Assembly (NCBI RefSeq): GCF_021044755.1
Contig: NZ_JAJNOR010000001.1
Location: forward strand, 558,001-622,000
DNA length: 64,000 bases
Direction of reading: 5' to 3'
From: Lientehia hominis
Lineage (GTDB): Bacteria > Bacillota > Clostridia > Lachnospirales > Lachnospiraceae
Shown here: piece after piece, positions 31,446 to 39,520 of the stretch
How positions within the stretch are numbered: position 1 is the stretch's first letter
How the letters are laid out: every line of letters begins with the position of its first letter
The notes under the pieces: generated by a model
The model's database searches: none
What the model was told of the DNA's origin: nothing
The model's input: the letters and a program-made list of their open reading frames with translations, nothing else
Translations under genes and position numbers: made by a program

Positions 31446-32192
31446 TTATTTTAAGCAATTGTAACGGGGTAATCCCTTACTGTGTTTTCCATATTCAATC
31501 GCTTCTTTCGGACATGTACAGATACAAGCCATACAGTGCGTACAATTATCGCCCCACTTTGGTTTTCCATTTTCAATACTAACATTTTTCAGCGGACATA
31601 CATTGACGCATTTGCCGCAGGAAATACAGTGGTCAGTGGCGTAGAACTTTTTTGCATGAACGAACATCGGATAGAAAAGGGCGTTTATCATTCCGCTGTT
31701 CATTTTATCTCCGAAAGAAATTTCGCGATTGGGCAGCTTATCTCCATTTTTGATATGAAGTGCTGTACTGTCTATTACGCTTTCGGCTTGCTCAATAATC
31801 TGTAATGCCTCATCCTCGGTCGGCGTGGAGAACAATGCAATATAGTTTTCAGGCATAACGATCTCAGCACAGCCGCAGTAATTCATATTCTTTTCCGCAC
31901 AGAGCTTTTTAAGATAATGACCTGCGTTTCCAATGCTCCCTCCGCAGGTCATAACAAAATAAACCTCCTTTTTTCCGGAAAAGTTTGTTTTTTCCAGCCA
32001 GTCGCTGACGATGCGCGGTATTCTCCAAGCATAGGTCGGAACAACGATCACCCACGGACGTTCTGATTTCATTTCTGAATAATCCATGTTTCTGATTTTA
32101 TCAAAAAGATTGGTTACCTCATCATCAATCTCTTTGCCAATTCTCCGGGCGGTGTATTCACTGTTTCCTGTTCCTGAAAAATATAAAATCAA
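31446..32192 (-). CDS. EFR1-family flavodoxin/ferredoxin fusion protein
   Basis: 248 residues: flavodoxin-like domain with FMN loop YFSGTGNSEYTARRIG (3-18) and VVPTYAWRIPRIVSDWL, then two ferredoxin motifs, CISCGKCVNVCPLKN and CTHCMACICTCPKEAIEYG. EFR1 proteins move electrons in anaerobes; the partner is usually unknown. The start is TTG at 32192, overlapping the ArsR stop as TTGA, with GGGAG 10 bases upstream. It is last in a nitroreductase-ArsR-EFR1 unit. Confidence 0.9.
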   Translation of the reverse strand: MILYFSGTGNSEYTARRIGKEIDDEVTNLFDKIRNMDYSEMKSERPWVIVVPTYAWRIPRIVSDWLEKTNFSGKKEVYFVMTCGGSIGNAGHYLKKLCAEKNMNYCGCAEIVMPENYIALFSTPTEDEALQIIEQAESVIDSTALHIKNGDKLPNREISFGDKMNSGMINALFYPMFVHAKKFYATDHCISCGKCVNVCPLKNVSIENGKPKWGDNCTHCMACICTCPKEAIEYGKHSKGLPRYNCLK

Positions 32193-32557
32193 AACTTATC
32201 TACTCCCTGCGATTGTGAACTGATATGTTGTACACTTTCATATACCCGATTAACCAAACAGGCAATATCCTTCCATTGTGTTTCGTCCGTGCTTACGTAG
32301 TAATAGTTTTTCGTTCCTTCACGGCGCATTGCAACAATACCGGCCTCTTTTAAAATCTGAAGATGATGAGAAACGGAAGGTCGTGTAAGATGTGTCTTTT
32401 CCGCAATTTCTCCAACTCGGATACCTGATAAATCACTTTCAAGCAAAACCAACAGTATTAACTGCCTTGTTTCATCTCCGATTGCAGTAAACGCATTTCT
32501 GCATTTCCGGAATCCGTTTGTAATATATTTCAGGTTCTCTTTACATTCTTTTTCCAT
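32189..32557 (-). CDS. ArsR-family winged-helix regulator
   Basis: 122 residues. The helix-turn-helix (about 45-90) reads IRVGEIAEKTHLTRPSVSHH, then LQILKEAGIVAMRREGTKNY, typical ArsR/SmtB. The CVC metal motif of arsenic sensors is absent; cysteines at 5, 19 and near 103 are scattered. It sits between two redox genes, 11 bases after the nitroreductase gene, and likely represses the unit. Confidence 0.9.
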   Translation of the reverse strand: MEKECKENLKYITNGFRKCRNAFTAIGDETRQLILLVLLESDLSGIRVGEIAEKTHLTRPSVSHHLQILKEAGIVAMRREGTKNYYYVSTDETQWKDIACLVNRVYESVQHISSQSQGVDKF

Positions 32558-32568
32558 TTCAAAGCCCC

Positions 32569-33342
32569 CTACATATATCTGACATTCAATTTTTTATGGG
32601 GTGTTGAACGAAGGAAATTTACATTCGGATAGCCAAGTACCAAAGTCATAGCAGCCTTTTTCCCCTTTGGAATACTGATTGCTTTTTTTATTTTCCTTGA
32701 AGCATTCGCCGCCATTGTGAAAAAGCCGCTGTATAGTACGCCTAAGCCGTTTGCTTCTGCTACATACTCCATATTTTGAGCCGCAAGAATGCCGTTTGTT
32801 TTATCCTTTGCCATGATAACAATTACAATAGGTGCATTGAAAAAGAAGAAGCTGTCGTTGATTTTATTGTTCCTTGCCAACGGGCTGAATAAATCTACAA
32901 TCGGCTTGACTGTTCTGAACACCTTAACAGCCATTGTCTCGATACGCTTTTTCTCTTTATCAAGCACAATAAAAGAAACATCCTGCATATTCTTTGCCGT
33001 ATGGGTAAGTCTGCCTGCTTCTAAAATCTGCTCTATAATATCCTTTGAAATCTCTGTTTCCTTAAAATTGCGGATACTTCTTCTAAAGCGAATTGTATTC
33101 AATACATCATTTGGATTAAGGCGATTCTCTTCTGTCTTTTCCACTTGACCGTCGCCGCAGTCAATCATCAAAATTGCTTTTTGGGGACAGACTGCCGAGC
33201 ATTGTCCGCACAATATGCAGCTATCCATAATCGTAGCTGCTTTCTTATTCCTTATTTCAAGGTTATGTGCCACACAAACGTTACCGCACATACCACATCC
33301 AATACATTTTTCAGTATTTATCATTACCCGCTTCCGTGTCAT
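32569..33342 (-). CDS. Nitroreductase with N-terminal 2x[4Fe-4S] ferredoxin domain
   Basis: 257 residues from the ATG at 33342 (AAAGGATTTGAGG upstream). The ferredoxin part (5-60) has CIGCGMCGNVCVAHN and CILCGQCSAVCPQKA; the nitroreductase fold (about 80-257) begins at RFRRSIRNFKETEI and ends with LVLGYPNVNFLRSTPHKK. It should be an FMN enzyme fed by ferredoxin, reducing nitro, quinone or similar substrates. First of a three-gene redox unit. Confidence 0.92.
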   Translation of the reverse strand: MTRKRVMINTEKCIGCGMCGNVCVAHNLEIRNKKAATIMDSCILCGQCSAVCPQKAILMIDCGDGQVEKTEENRLNPNDVLNTIRFRRSIRNFKETEISKDIIEQILEAGRLTHTAKNMQDVSFIVLDKEKKRIETMAVKVFRTVKPIVDLFSPLARNNKINDSFFFFNAPIVIVIMAKDKTNGILAAQNMEYVAEANGLGVLYSGFFTMAANASRKIKKAISIPKGKKAAMTLVLGYPNVNFLRSTPHKKLNVRYM

Positions 33343-33366
33343 ATCCTCAAATCCTTTCGTTAACAT

Positions 33367-33638
33367 TCTTTAACCATTATACCAAGCATACGCTTGAAAA
33401 ACAACATCGGTAAAGAAATTCGTTACCATACGGAAAATATTCGCAGACCAATTCTTTTTCCCGGATAAAACAGATGAGAAATGGATGCAAAGGCGGCAGC
33501 TTGATACTCTGCTTGACAGCATGAGCGACAAAGGAAACGCCGAAAACCCGCATAAACACTATGTTTTTGCGCGCTTTCGGCGTTTTCTAATTCCTCAACC
33601 GATTCAAAATCATTTTGTGCGAGAGAGAAATATTTTCG
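33367..33638. other. Intergenic stretch with a large hairpin
   Basis: No gene is supported. AAACGCCGAAA and TTTCGGCGTTT (33535-33585) pair across a 29-base loop and are followed by TCTAATT, perhaps a terminator for the TetR/membrane group in either direction. A plus-strand frame over part of it has no start signal. Confidence 0.35.
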
Positions 33639-34325
33639 CTATTTTTTATATCGTTTTAATCCTATCATCAGTAAACGTATTGTTATAAATAAAATAACAA
33701 TGTAAATCGCCGCACTTGAAACAGCAGACAATATAAACATATCATCAACGCTTGATTCCGTCTGCTCAACCATTATCAATGTGTTTTGAAGTGTAAGAAT
33801 GGAAACCAGTGCATCAATAAAGTTGATTGTCCGAAGTTGACCAATAAGAATATTGCCGTGTCTGCTGTGTCTTTGTTTCTGAATATGGACAGAAGCCATT
33901 GTGAGTTTATAAGTTGTATAAGCTGCCATTGTAATTGCAGGAATCACTCCCATATTTACTGGCTTTTCTAAAATGACCATTAACGAAATAGGAAGTATTA
34001 AGGCCAGATTTAGCAGCAGAAGCATAACGGAACTAATGACAAAGGTTCTGCACCTGCAGTGTTCCCTTTCCTGTTCGGCACCTGCTATGTTTTTCTTTTC
34101 AGTTAACAGAATCATTCCCCGAATTGCAATAAGGAGAAGATAAAATACACAAATGCTTCCATGCCATACTGACAAAAGATGAATACCTAAAAAACCATTA
34201 TATAAAGCAAACAGGATAGAGACGCCAAAAGAAATAATGGAACTTGCTATCGTTTTGAAAGTATAATCCTTTTTCCATTTTTCAATCATTGGCTTTACTT
34301 TTTTGCTTATCGAATTATTCTCCAT
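33639..34325 (-). CDS. Multi-span membrane protein of unknown function
   Basis: 228 residues with six hydrophobic segments: TIASSIISFGVSILFALYNG, SVWHGSICVFYLLLIAIRGM, TFVISSVMLLLLNLALILPI, MGVIPAITMAAYTTYKL, INFIDALVSILTLQNTLIMV and AAIYIVILFITIRLLMIGL. A Cys/Arg-rich loop (EQEREHCRCR) sits between helices two and three. No family recognised. It overlaps the TetR gene by 11 bases and is probably its target, perhaps a transporter or resistance protein. Confidence 0.75.
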   Translation of the reverse strand: MENNSISKKVKPMIEKWKKDYTFKTIASSIISFGVSILFALYNGFLGIHLLSVWHGSICVFYLLLIAIRGMILLTEKKNIAGAEQEREHCRCRTFVISSVMLLLLNLALILPISLMVILEKPVNMGVIPAITMAAYTTYKLTMASVHIQKQRHSRHGNILIGQLRTINFIDALVSILTLQNTLIMVEQTESSVDDMFILSAVSSAAIYIVILFITIRLLMIGLKRYKK

Positions 34326-34926
34326 ATGTACTTTCTATAGTCCCATTTGTTGGTCTAACGCATTCTTCTATGATAGCTGCTATTGTTTCGACAGTATCCG
34401 AACAATCATGATTCAGCCATTCTTTGATAATAGCCATAATCCCTTCTATGTAGTACGCAATATAATATTTCCAAAATGCAGATGGAACTTTAAATTTTTT
34501 CAAAATCGGTTGGAGAACATATTTTTTTAAATTCCCATAACGTTCATTTGCCTGCATACTGTTAGGATTTCTAAAAGCTGCACGGTAAACCTTTTTGTTA
34601 TCGCTTATAAACTGGAGATATGGTTTCAGATAATCCCCTGTAATCAGAACAAGGTCTTTTAACTCATCGCCATTTATCTTGTCCCAGATAGTTTTTGTGT
34701 CTTGCGCAAAATAAGACTGGAAGCGTGTATCGACACTTTCCATTGCTTCATTTACTAAATCGGCAATTGTCTCATAATGCAGATAAAATGTAGACCTGTT
34801 CACTCCAGCTTTTTCACAAATTTCCTTTATTGTAATATACTGCAGATCTTTCACTTCCAACAAAGCTATAAGCGCCTCGTCCATACAGAGGGCGGTATTG
34901 AAGTATTTACTTTCACATTTATTCAT
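34315..34926 (-). CDS. TetR/AcrR-family regulator
   Basis: 203 residues. The helix-turn-helix (about 10-60) reads LQYITIKEICEKAGVNRSTF, then YLHYETIADLVNEAME. The C-terminal domain has the pattern KKVYRAAFRNPNSMQANERY, then YYIAYYIEGIMAIIKEWLNH. The ribosome site is GGGGGGG before the ATG. It lies between a small membrane-protein gene (23 bases upstream) and a larger one that it overlaps, so it likely controls both. Confidence 0.9.
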   Translation of the reverse strand: MNKCESKYFNTALCMDEALIALLEVKDLQYITIKEICEKAGVNRSTFYLHYETIADLVNEAMESVDTRFQSYFAQDTKTIWDKINGDELKDLVLITGDYLKPYLQFISDNKKVYRAAFRNPNSMQANERYGNLKKYVLQPILKKFKVPSAFWKYYIAYYIEGIMAIIKEWLNHDCSDTVETIAAIIEECVRPTNGTIESTYGE

Positions 34927-34948
34927 ATATTACCGCCCCCCCTTTTTG

Positions 34949-35308
34949 TCATTCGACTTTTTCACTGATTTCTTTTGCAAGCTGCATAATTTCAAACGCA
35001 TACTGTTTTTTTCCATTTTCAAGCAGCTTTTTATAAATTGGGTAATTGACGCTTACGCCAATGATGCCAATAATGCCTACGATAATCCCGACAGCCATCA
35101 TCAAAGCACTTCCATCCCCGATTACTTTCATGGACAGACACATCCCTGCACCAAACACAAGTGCCATAATAATTCCAAAAGTATAAGCAAAGATGTTTGC
35201 TTTGCTTTTTGCTTTTCTGTCCAATTTTTTCAACGCAATCACTTTAGAAGTGTCCTTTGGTGCGTATTCGTTAGCAATTGCTTCTGCGTATATCTTGTCT
35301 GTGTTCAT
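34949..35308 (-). CDS. Small two-helix membrane protein
   Basis: 119 residues: a charged N-terminal helix (VIALKKLDRKAKSKANIFAY), two membrane helices (FGIIMALVFGAGMCLSM and ALMMAVGIIVGIIGIIGVSV), then NYPIYKKLLENGKKQYAFEI. Homologues are widespread in clostridia, in my recollection sometimes named dihydropteridine reductase, which nothing here supports. First gene of the group with the TetR and six-helix proteins. Confidence 0.75.
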   Translation of the reverse strand: MNTDKIYAEAIANEYAPKDTSKVIALKKLDRKAKSKANIFAYTFGIIMALVFGAGMCLSMKVIGDGSALMMAVGIIVGIIGIIGVSVNYPIYKKLLENGKKQYAFEIMQLAKEISEKVE

Positions 35309-35436
35309 AGTGTATTCTCCTCTGAATAATATATTTCAGCCGTGACTGATAATATAATCATAGAAGACCTATTCTCAAAATTGAACAACACCTTTTCTAC
35401 TATGTGTTGATTTCACAATATTTTCTATTTGTCCTT

Positions 35437-35688
35437 TTAACAATATATAAAACAGTGCTTCATAAATGAAAAATCCGCCGAAAATCCTAATATGCTAAGA
35501 AGTTTTGGCAGACCGTATACTACTATTTCTATACTATGCGTATATGGTATGTATACATCCTGCCGCTTGTGAGTAAAGCGGTATAGGTCTCTTTTTTGCG
35601 TTCCTGCAAATAGTGCCTGTGCAGCTGCCCTCATGAGCCGATAGGTTTGCTTTCTTTTTCGGCGGGTAAAATAAGACAAGGAAAGCAT
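35437..35688 (-). CDS. Possible small basic protein (doubtful)
   Basis: An 83-codon frame begins 12 bases after the interrupted gene at 35701-35907, with GGACGG just before the ATG. Its N-terminal half is rich in Arg/Lys (YFTRRKRKQTYRLMRAAAQA); the rest has no clear pattern. No family is recognised. It could be coding with its upstream neighbour, or chance. Confidence 0.25.
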   Translation of the reverse strand: MLSLSYFTRRKRKQTYRLMRAAAQALFAGTQKRDLYRFTHKRQDVYIPYTHSIEIVVYGLPKLLSILGFSADFSFMKHCFIYC

Positions 35689-35700
35689 CCGTCCAAAATC

Positions 35701-35907
35701 TCAATTCACAATCAAATTATAAAGAAACTTTGCTTCGTCGGTCTCAACTAACCCGGTGCCCATCTCGCGGTTCACTATACGAATTTTCCCTTCCTTCAGT
35801 TCTGCTTTAATCTCGTACTAAGACGCGGTTACAGTCATTCTATAAGTAACCGCTTCAGCCGCACTATCCACCAGAGGATACCCGAGGGGTATACTTTTTA
35901 AAATCAT
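35701..35907 (-). pseudogene. Small gene interrupted by an in-frame TAG
   Basis: Reading from ATG 35907 gives 69 codons to TGA at 35701 with one internal TAG after codon 29. Before the stop: MILKSIPLGYPLVDSAAEAV; after it: YEIKAELKEGKIRIVNREMG and a tail ending FLYNLIVN. The second part has strong protein-like character, so a single substitution probably broke a real gene. Family unknown; such short proteins occur in clostridial mobile elements, but I cannot name it. It lies 27 bases from the inverted-repeat element. Confidence 0.5.
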
Positions 35908-35934
35908 TTTAAATTACTTCTGATTAAGTCACGG

Positions 35935-36430
35935 TTAGATACCGGCAGAAGTTCCAGGCCGTCACGATTTCGGTTCGCTGGCAATGCAGGGACCGCCTGG
36001 ATGGAAGCGGACTTTCTCCTGCTCCTCTTTCCGCACCGAAATTACCTCCAGTTTGCTTTGAAAGCCATTGGGGCGGCCACGGAGGCCCGCCGCCGTAAGG
36101 CGTGCGGGCCCTGCGGATATCCGATTCTTTTCTGGAATCAGGATTATGGCTCATGTCTGAAACGGTGCGGCAGACAGAAAACCGGCAGAATGATTTCGGG
36201 CCGGCCTAAAGGTGAGCGCCGCAGGGCAGCGGCCGGAGTTCTCCAGGCGGAGGAAGGCAGAAACGGAAATACCGATTCCGTTTCTGAGCGAACAGGAGAC
36301 GGGAAATCATAAAGATTTCCTGTCGACATGTGAGCGGTACTGCCAAAGCGGAGATAAAGCGGCCCCTGCATCGCCAGCGAACCGAAATCGTGACGGTCCG
36401 GAACTTCTGCCGGTGCTGAACCGGAACTTG
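35935..36430. repeat. Approx. 490-bp element bounded by 54-bp inverted repeats
   Basis: Arms 35941-35994 and 36361-36414 are inverted copies with 50 of 54 matches, and a weaker match (CGGTT, 4 mismatches, ACCGG) extends them outward. The 366-base interior has no convincing gene but several strong hairpins: GCCCGC-CGCC-GTAA (36085-36109), AGAAACGGAA/TTCCGTTTCT (36259-36285), GGAAATC/GATTTCC (36302-36320). The piece ACCGGCAGAA recurs inside at 36180. Of four arm mismatches, three would be G-U pairs in a minus-strand transcript. It could be a non-autonomous mobile element (MITE/palindrome type) or a large structured RNA. Confidence 0.75.
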
Positions 36431-36514
36431 ATCGGAGCTGATTATAAATGATTCCAAAAAGTATCTTGTATCATAAAGCCGAAAACCAGGATCGTATACA
36501 GACTATTAAATATT

Positions 36515-36553
36515 AAAAAACCTCAATAAATTGGGCACTTTATCAATTTATTG
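36515..36553 (-). terminator. AT-rich second hairpin downstream of tRNA-Ser
   Basis: CAATAAATTG and CAATTTATTG form a 10-base-pair stem followed on the minus strand by AGGTTTTTT. It may back up the main tRNA terminator. Its 5' arm overlaps a TACAAT -10-like sequence that pairs with a TTGCAA 17 bases upstream. Confidence 0.5.
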
Positions 36554-36578
36554 TAGCATTTCCCCACTTGTATTGCAA

Positions 36579-36612
36579 GAAAAAAGGGCCTGACAGCTTT
36601 TGGCTGAGGCCC
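36579..36612 (-). terminator. Rho-independent terminator of tRNA-Ser
   Basis: GGGCCT-CAGC / GCTG-AGGCCC with a small internal bulge and CAAAA loop, followed on the minus strand by TTTTTTCTT, 6 bases after the tRNA. Confidence 0.88.
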
Positions 36613-36617
36613 TGAAG

Positions 36618-36703
36618 CGGAGACGGTGGGATTTGAACCCACGTGCCCCGGAGGACAACTCGATTTCGAGTCGAGCTCGTTATGACCACTTCGATACGTC
36701 TCC
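36618..36703 (-). tRNA. tRNA-Ser (anticodon CGA)
   Basis: 86 bases: acceptor arm GGAGACG/CGTCTCC with discriminator G, anticodon stem CTCGA/TCGAG enclosing CTCGAAA (anticodon CGA, reads UCG), a long class II variable arm, and T arm GTGGG-TTCAAAT-CCCAC. The 3' CCA is not encoded. Promoter and terminator flank it. Confidence 0.96.
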
Positions 36704-36718
36704 AAATCATACTAGACT

Positions 36719-36747
36719 ATTTTACCCGCAAAGGAAGGGAATGTCAA
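36719..36747 (-). promoter_or_regulatory. Promoter of tRNA-Ser
   Basis: Minus strand: TTGACA (36742-36747), 17 bases, TAAAAT (36719-36724), ending 16 bases before the mature tRNA. Confidence 0.8.
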
Positions 36748-36750
36748 CTG

Positions 36751-37884
36751 TTACCGTCCAAAATACGCGTCGATTCCATTGGCGATCCCGTTCACTAGTT
36801 TGACCTGATAGGAAGCCGAAGCCATCGCCAGATCTTCATCCGGATTACTCATATATCCCATCTCCACAATGGTCACGGGCACCTGGCACCAGTTGATTCC
36901 GCTCATGGTATCCGTCTCCCACACTCCATTGTTTCCTGAACCTGTGGATGCCGTCATGGAATCCAGTATGCAGTCAGATAAAGATCGGCTCGTACTGTAG
37001 ATCTCGCTGCAATACGGGTTTTCCGGAGTCGGACAGATGGTCATGGCACCTGTCTTTCCGGTATTCTCTGATCCGTTGGCATGGATTCTCACAAATGCCT
37101 CTGCCTCCGCCTCATTGGCGATGGCGGCTCGTTCTGCGTTGCTGATGTCCACATCATTAGTCTCCCTGACCATCAGTACCTGATACCCCCTGGAGAGCAG
37201 TTCATCCCGAAGCTGCAGGGAAACCTGAAGATTGAGCTCTGATTCATCCAGGCCGGACGCAGCACCGGCAGTCCCATAGGATACCTTTTTCTTCATCTCG
37301 GAAGCTCCCGGCCCCACCGGCTCTTTCTCATTGTTCCCCACAGCCTGATGGCCGGGGTCAATGCAGACTAAAGGTCCGCTTCCTCCGTGATAAATCCCTG
37401 TACCGGCCTGTCCGGAAGCCGGAGGCACGGCAGCAGGCTCTTCCACCGTCAGATACTCCGAAGACACAAAGTATATCTGTCCCTCATATTCCACTTGGCT
37501 CCATTTTTCATTATAACCGGTTCTGCGGACAGACTGGCCGGTCCGCAGCTTACCCACGGCTTCCGCGCCCGTATCCGCATCCTTGCGGATATTTACCGTA
37601 TCCGTCGCGTACACCGTCTCGTCTACGTCGGTAAAAGCAAGCGTTTCCATCTCCTCCGCCGTCGTAGTGGCTGCTGTGGTAGTGGCCGCTGTCGTGACAG
37701 GCGCCATCGTCGAAGGTGCCTCCGCACTCGGTGAAGCAGTGGAACCCGTCTCACCGGACTGCTCCGCCGTTGTCCCCACAGCCGGCTTCCTGTTCCCACA
37801 GCCGGCCAGTACAAGTGCCAAGAGCAGGCAGACTGCCACAGCTCCTGTCAGTACATGCTTTTTTCTTCCTCTTTCATTTCCCAT
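36751..37884 (-). CDS. Lipoprotein N-acetylmuramoyl-L-alanine amidase with SH3b domain
   Basis: 377 residues from the ATG at 37884 (GGGGAG 9 bases upstream). Lipobox LALVLAGC, a Ser/Thr/Ala-rich linker of about 60 residues (TMAPVTTAATTTAATTT), an SH3-type-3 domain (TVNIRKDADTGAEAVGKLRT, then SQVEYEGQIYFV) and an Amidase_3 domain (VCIDPGHQAVG, ELNLQVSLQLRDEL, VRIHANGSENTG, VTIVEMGYMSNPDED). The zinc-binding His and the catalytic Glu in VEMG are present. It cuts the amide between MurNAc and L-Ala on the outer face of the membrane. Confidence 0.93.
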   Translation of the reverse strand: MGNERGRKKHVLTGAVAVCLLLALVLAGCGNRKPAVGTTAEQSGETGSTASPSAEAPSTMAPVTTAATTTAATTTAEEMETLAFTDVDETVYATDTVNIRKDADTGAEAVGKLRTGQSVRRTGYNEKWSQVEYEGQIYFVSSEYLTVEEPAAVPPASGQAGTGIYHGGSGPLVCIDPGHQAVGNNEKEPVGPGASEMKKKVSYGTAGAASGLDESELNLQVSLQLRDELLSRGYQVLMVRETNDVDISNAERAAIANEAEAEAFVRIHANGSENTGKTGAMTICPTPENPYCSEIYSTSRSLSDCILDSMTASTGSGNNGVWETDTMSGINWCQVPVTIVEMGYMSNPDEDLAMASASYQVKLVNGIANGIDAYFGR

Positions 37885-37951
37885 ATGCTTAACTCCCCTG
37901 AATCCTCTCATATCACGCATCCTCTGAATTTTTCTGCTTTATTCCGGACCT

Positions 37952-39061
37952 TTACGCTTTCTGCCCTATGTTCATCTCTTTTGCCGGAATGATCGTACCG
38001 CCGCCGGCCACATATTCCCCATCATACAGCACCAAGGCCTGTCCGGGTGTAACTGCCCGCACCGGTTCTGAGAACCTGCATTCAAGCGTATCTCTCCCGA
38101 TTCTCTTTACTCTGCATGGCACACCTTTATGGGCATAACGGATTTTTCCCGTGAGAAGCTGTCCGTCCTCCACGCCCGGCAGTGCCATAAAATTCAGTTG
38201 CCTGCAATATACCACATCGGTGAAGACGTCCTCTGCCTCCCCAATAACCACCTCATCAGTCTCCGGCCGGATCTCCGTCACAAACACCGGATGGCCCATG
38301 GACAGATTTAAACCTTTTCTCTGACCTATCGTATAGTGCGTGATTCCCTTATGGCGTCCTAGTATATTCCCATCCTTATCCACATAGTTTCCCCCTCTGA
38401 GAGGGACTCTGGTGTTTCTTTCAATAAATCCCGCGTAATCGTTATCCGGCACAAAGCAGATTTCCTGGCTGTCCGGCTTGGAGGCCACGGGAAGCCCCCT
38501 TTCTTCCGCCATTCTCCGTATATCACCCTTAGCATATGCTCCCACCGGCATAAGGGTATGCCGAAGCTGCTCCTGGGTCAGATTATAAAGGGCATAGGTC
38601 TGGTCCTTCGCCGCCGTCACAGAATTCCGGACGGCCATCCTTCCATTTTCCAAAGCCTCCACACGGGCGTAATGGCCTGTAGCGATATAATCCGCACCAA
38701 TCTCCAGGCTTCTTTTGAGAAGCGCCTCCCATTTCACATGGCGGTTGCAGGCGATGCACGGATTCGGCGTCCTTCCCTGCACATAAGAATCCACAAAATA
38801 ATCCATGACCTTTTCCCGGAATACATCCTTAAAGTTCATCACATAAAACGGGATTCCCAAAATTCCGGCCACTCTCCGCGCGTCGTCCACGGCAGAAAGA
38901 CCGCAGCAGCCACCATTTTCCTCGATGACTGTCCGGTCCTCATCCTGCCAGATCTGCATGGTCACGCCTATGACCTCATATCCCTGCTCCAAAAGCAGGC
39001 AGGCCGCCACAGAGGAATCCACTCCTCCAGACATGCCTACTACGACTTTCTTTTTTTCCAT
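37952..39061 (-). CDS. mnmA: tRNA-specific 2-thiouridylase MnmA
   Basis: 369 residues. ATP P-loop GMSGGVDSSVAACLL (9-23), first catalytic Cys in GRTPNPCIACNRHVKW, second in SQEICFVPDNDY, then an OB-like C-terminal domain (TPGQALVLYDGEYVAGGGTI). MnmA adds sulfur to U34 of tRNA Lys, Glu and Gln, receiving sulfur from a cysteine desulfurase. It is the last gene of the iscR-nifS-nifU-mnmA row, 3 bases after nifU. Confidence 0.96.
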   Translation of the reverse strand: MEKKKVVVGMSGGVDSSVAACLLLEQGYEVIGVTMQIWQDEDRTVIEENGGCCGLSAVDDARRVAGILGIPFYVMNFKDVFREKVMDYFVDSYVQGRTPNPCIACNRHVKWEALLKRSLEIGADYIATGHYARVEALENGRMAVRNSVTAAKDQTYALYNLTQEQLRHTLMPVGAYAKGDIRRMAEERGLPVASKPDSQEICFVPDNDYAGFIERNTRVPLRGGNYVDKDGNILGRHKGITHYTIGQRKGLNLSMGHPVFVTEIRPETDEVVIGEAEDVFTDVVYCRQLNFMALPGVEDGQLLTGKIRYAHKGVPCRVKRIGRDTLECRFSEPVRAVTPGQALVLYDGEYVAGGGTIIPAKEMNIGQKA

Positions 39062-39064
39062 GAA

Positions 39065-39502
39065 TCAATAATCTTCTTCCTCTTCGTGTTCACTGATATC
39101 CGATTTCGGCTTGGAAAGCCCTTCTATCTTTATATGGTTCTTCTCCGCATAATCCCAAAGGGCAGCATGGATTGCTTCCTCTGCTAACAAAGAACAGTGT
39201 ACCTTAACCGGAGGCAGTCCGTCAAGTGCTTCCATGACCGCTCTGTTAGTCACCTTTAAAGCCTCATTGACTGTCTTTCCCTTCACCATCTCCGTAGCCA
39301 TGCTGCTGGTGGCCACGGCGGCTCCGCAGCCGAAGGTTTTAAACTTCACATCCTGAATCACCTGATTTTCATCCACATCCAGATAAATCCGCATGATATC
39401 TCCGCATTTGGCATTGCCTACGGTGCCAATTCCACTGGCATCCTCTATTTCTCCCACATTTCTGGGGTTCTGAAAATGGTCCATTACTTTCTCGCTGTAC
39501 AT
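39065..39502 (-). CDS. nifU: IscU/NifU-type Fe-S cluster scaffold
   Basis: 145 residues, the N-terminal (IscU-like) domain only. The three cluster cysteines are visible: NAKCGDIMRI, KTFGCGAAVATSS and VKVHCSLLAEEAI; the Asp next to the first is also kept. It assembles Fe-S clusters with sulfur from the neighbouring desulfurase. The C-terminus (about 120-145) is charged and acidic (EHEEEEDY), without the NifU C-terminal domain. Confidence 0.94.
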   Translation of the reverse strand: MYSEKVMDHFQNPRNVGEIEDASGIGTVGNAKCGDIMRIYLDVDENQVIQDVKFKTFGCGAAVATSSMATEMVKGKTVNEALKVTNRAVMEALDGLPPVKVHCSLLAEEAIHAALWDYAEKNHIKIEGLSKPKSDISEHEEEEDY

Positions 39503-39520
39503 TATTCTATTCCTCCTGAT

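Noticed and set aside
36001..36312. A 103-codon plus-strand frame inside the inverted-repeat element
   Set aside because: Low-complexity, Arg-rich reading of a hairpin-rich region without a ribosome site; the structure explains the open frame better.
35935..36430. RNase P RNA, tmRNA or group II intron in the inverted-repeat element
   Set aside because: The conserved RNase P segments, a tRNA-like end and a domain V hairpin with GAAA loop were looked for on both strands and not found.
36553..36581. TTGCAA-N17-TACAAT promoter-like pair on the minus strand after tRNA-Ser
   Set aside because: Its -10 lies in the stem of the second terminator, so any transcript would end almost at once; chance or remnant.
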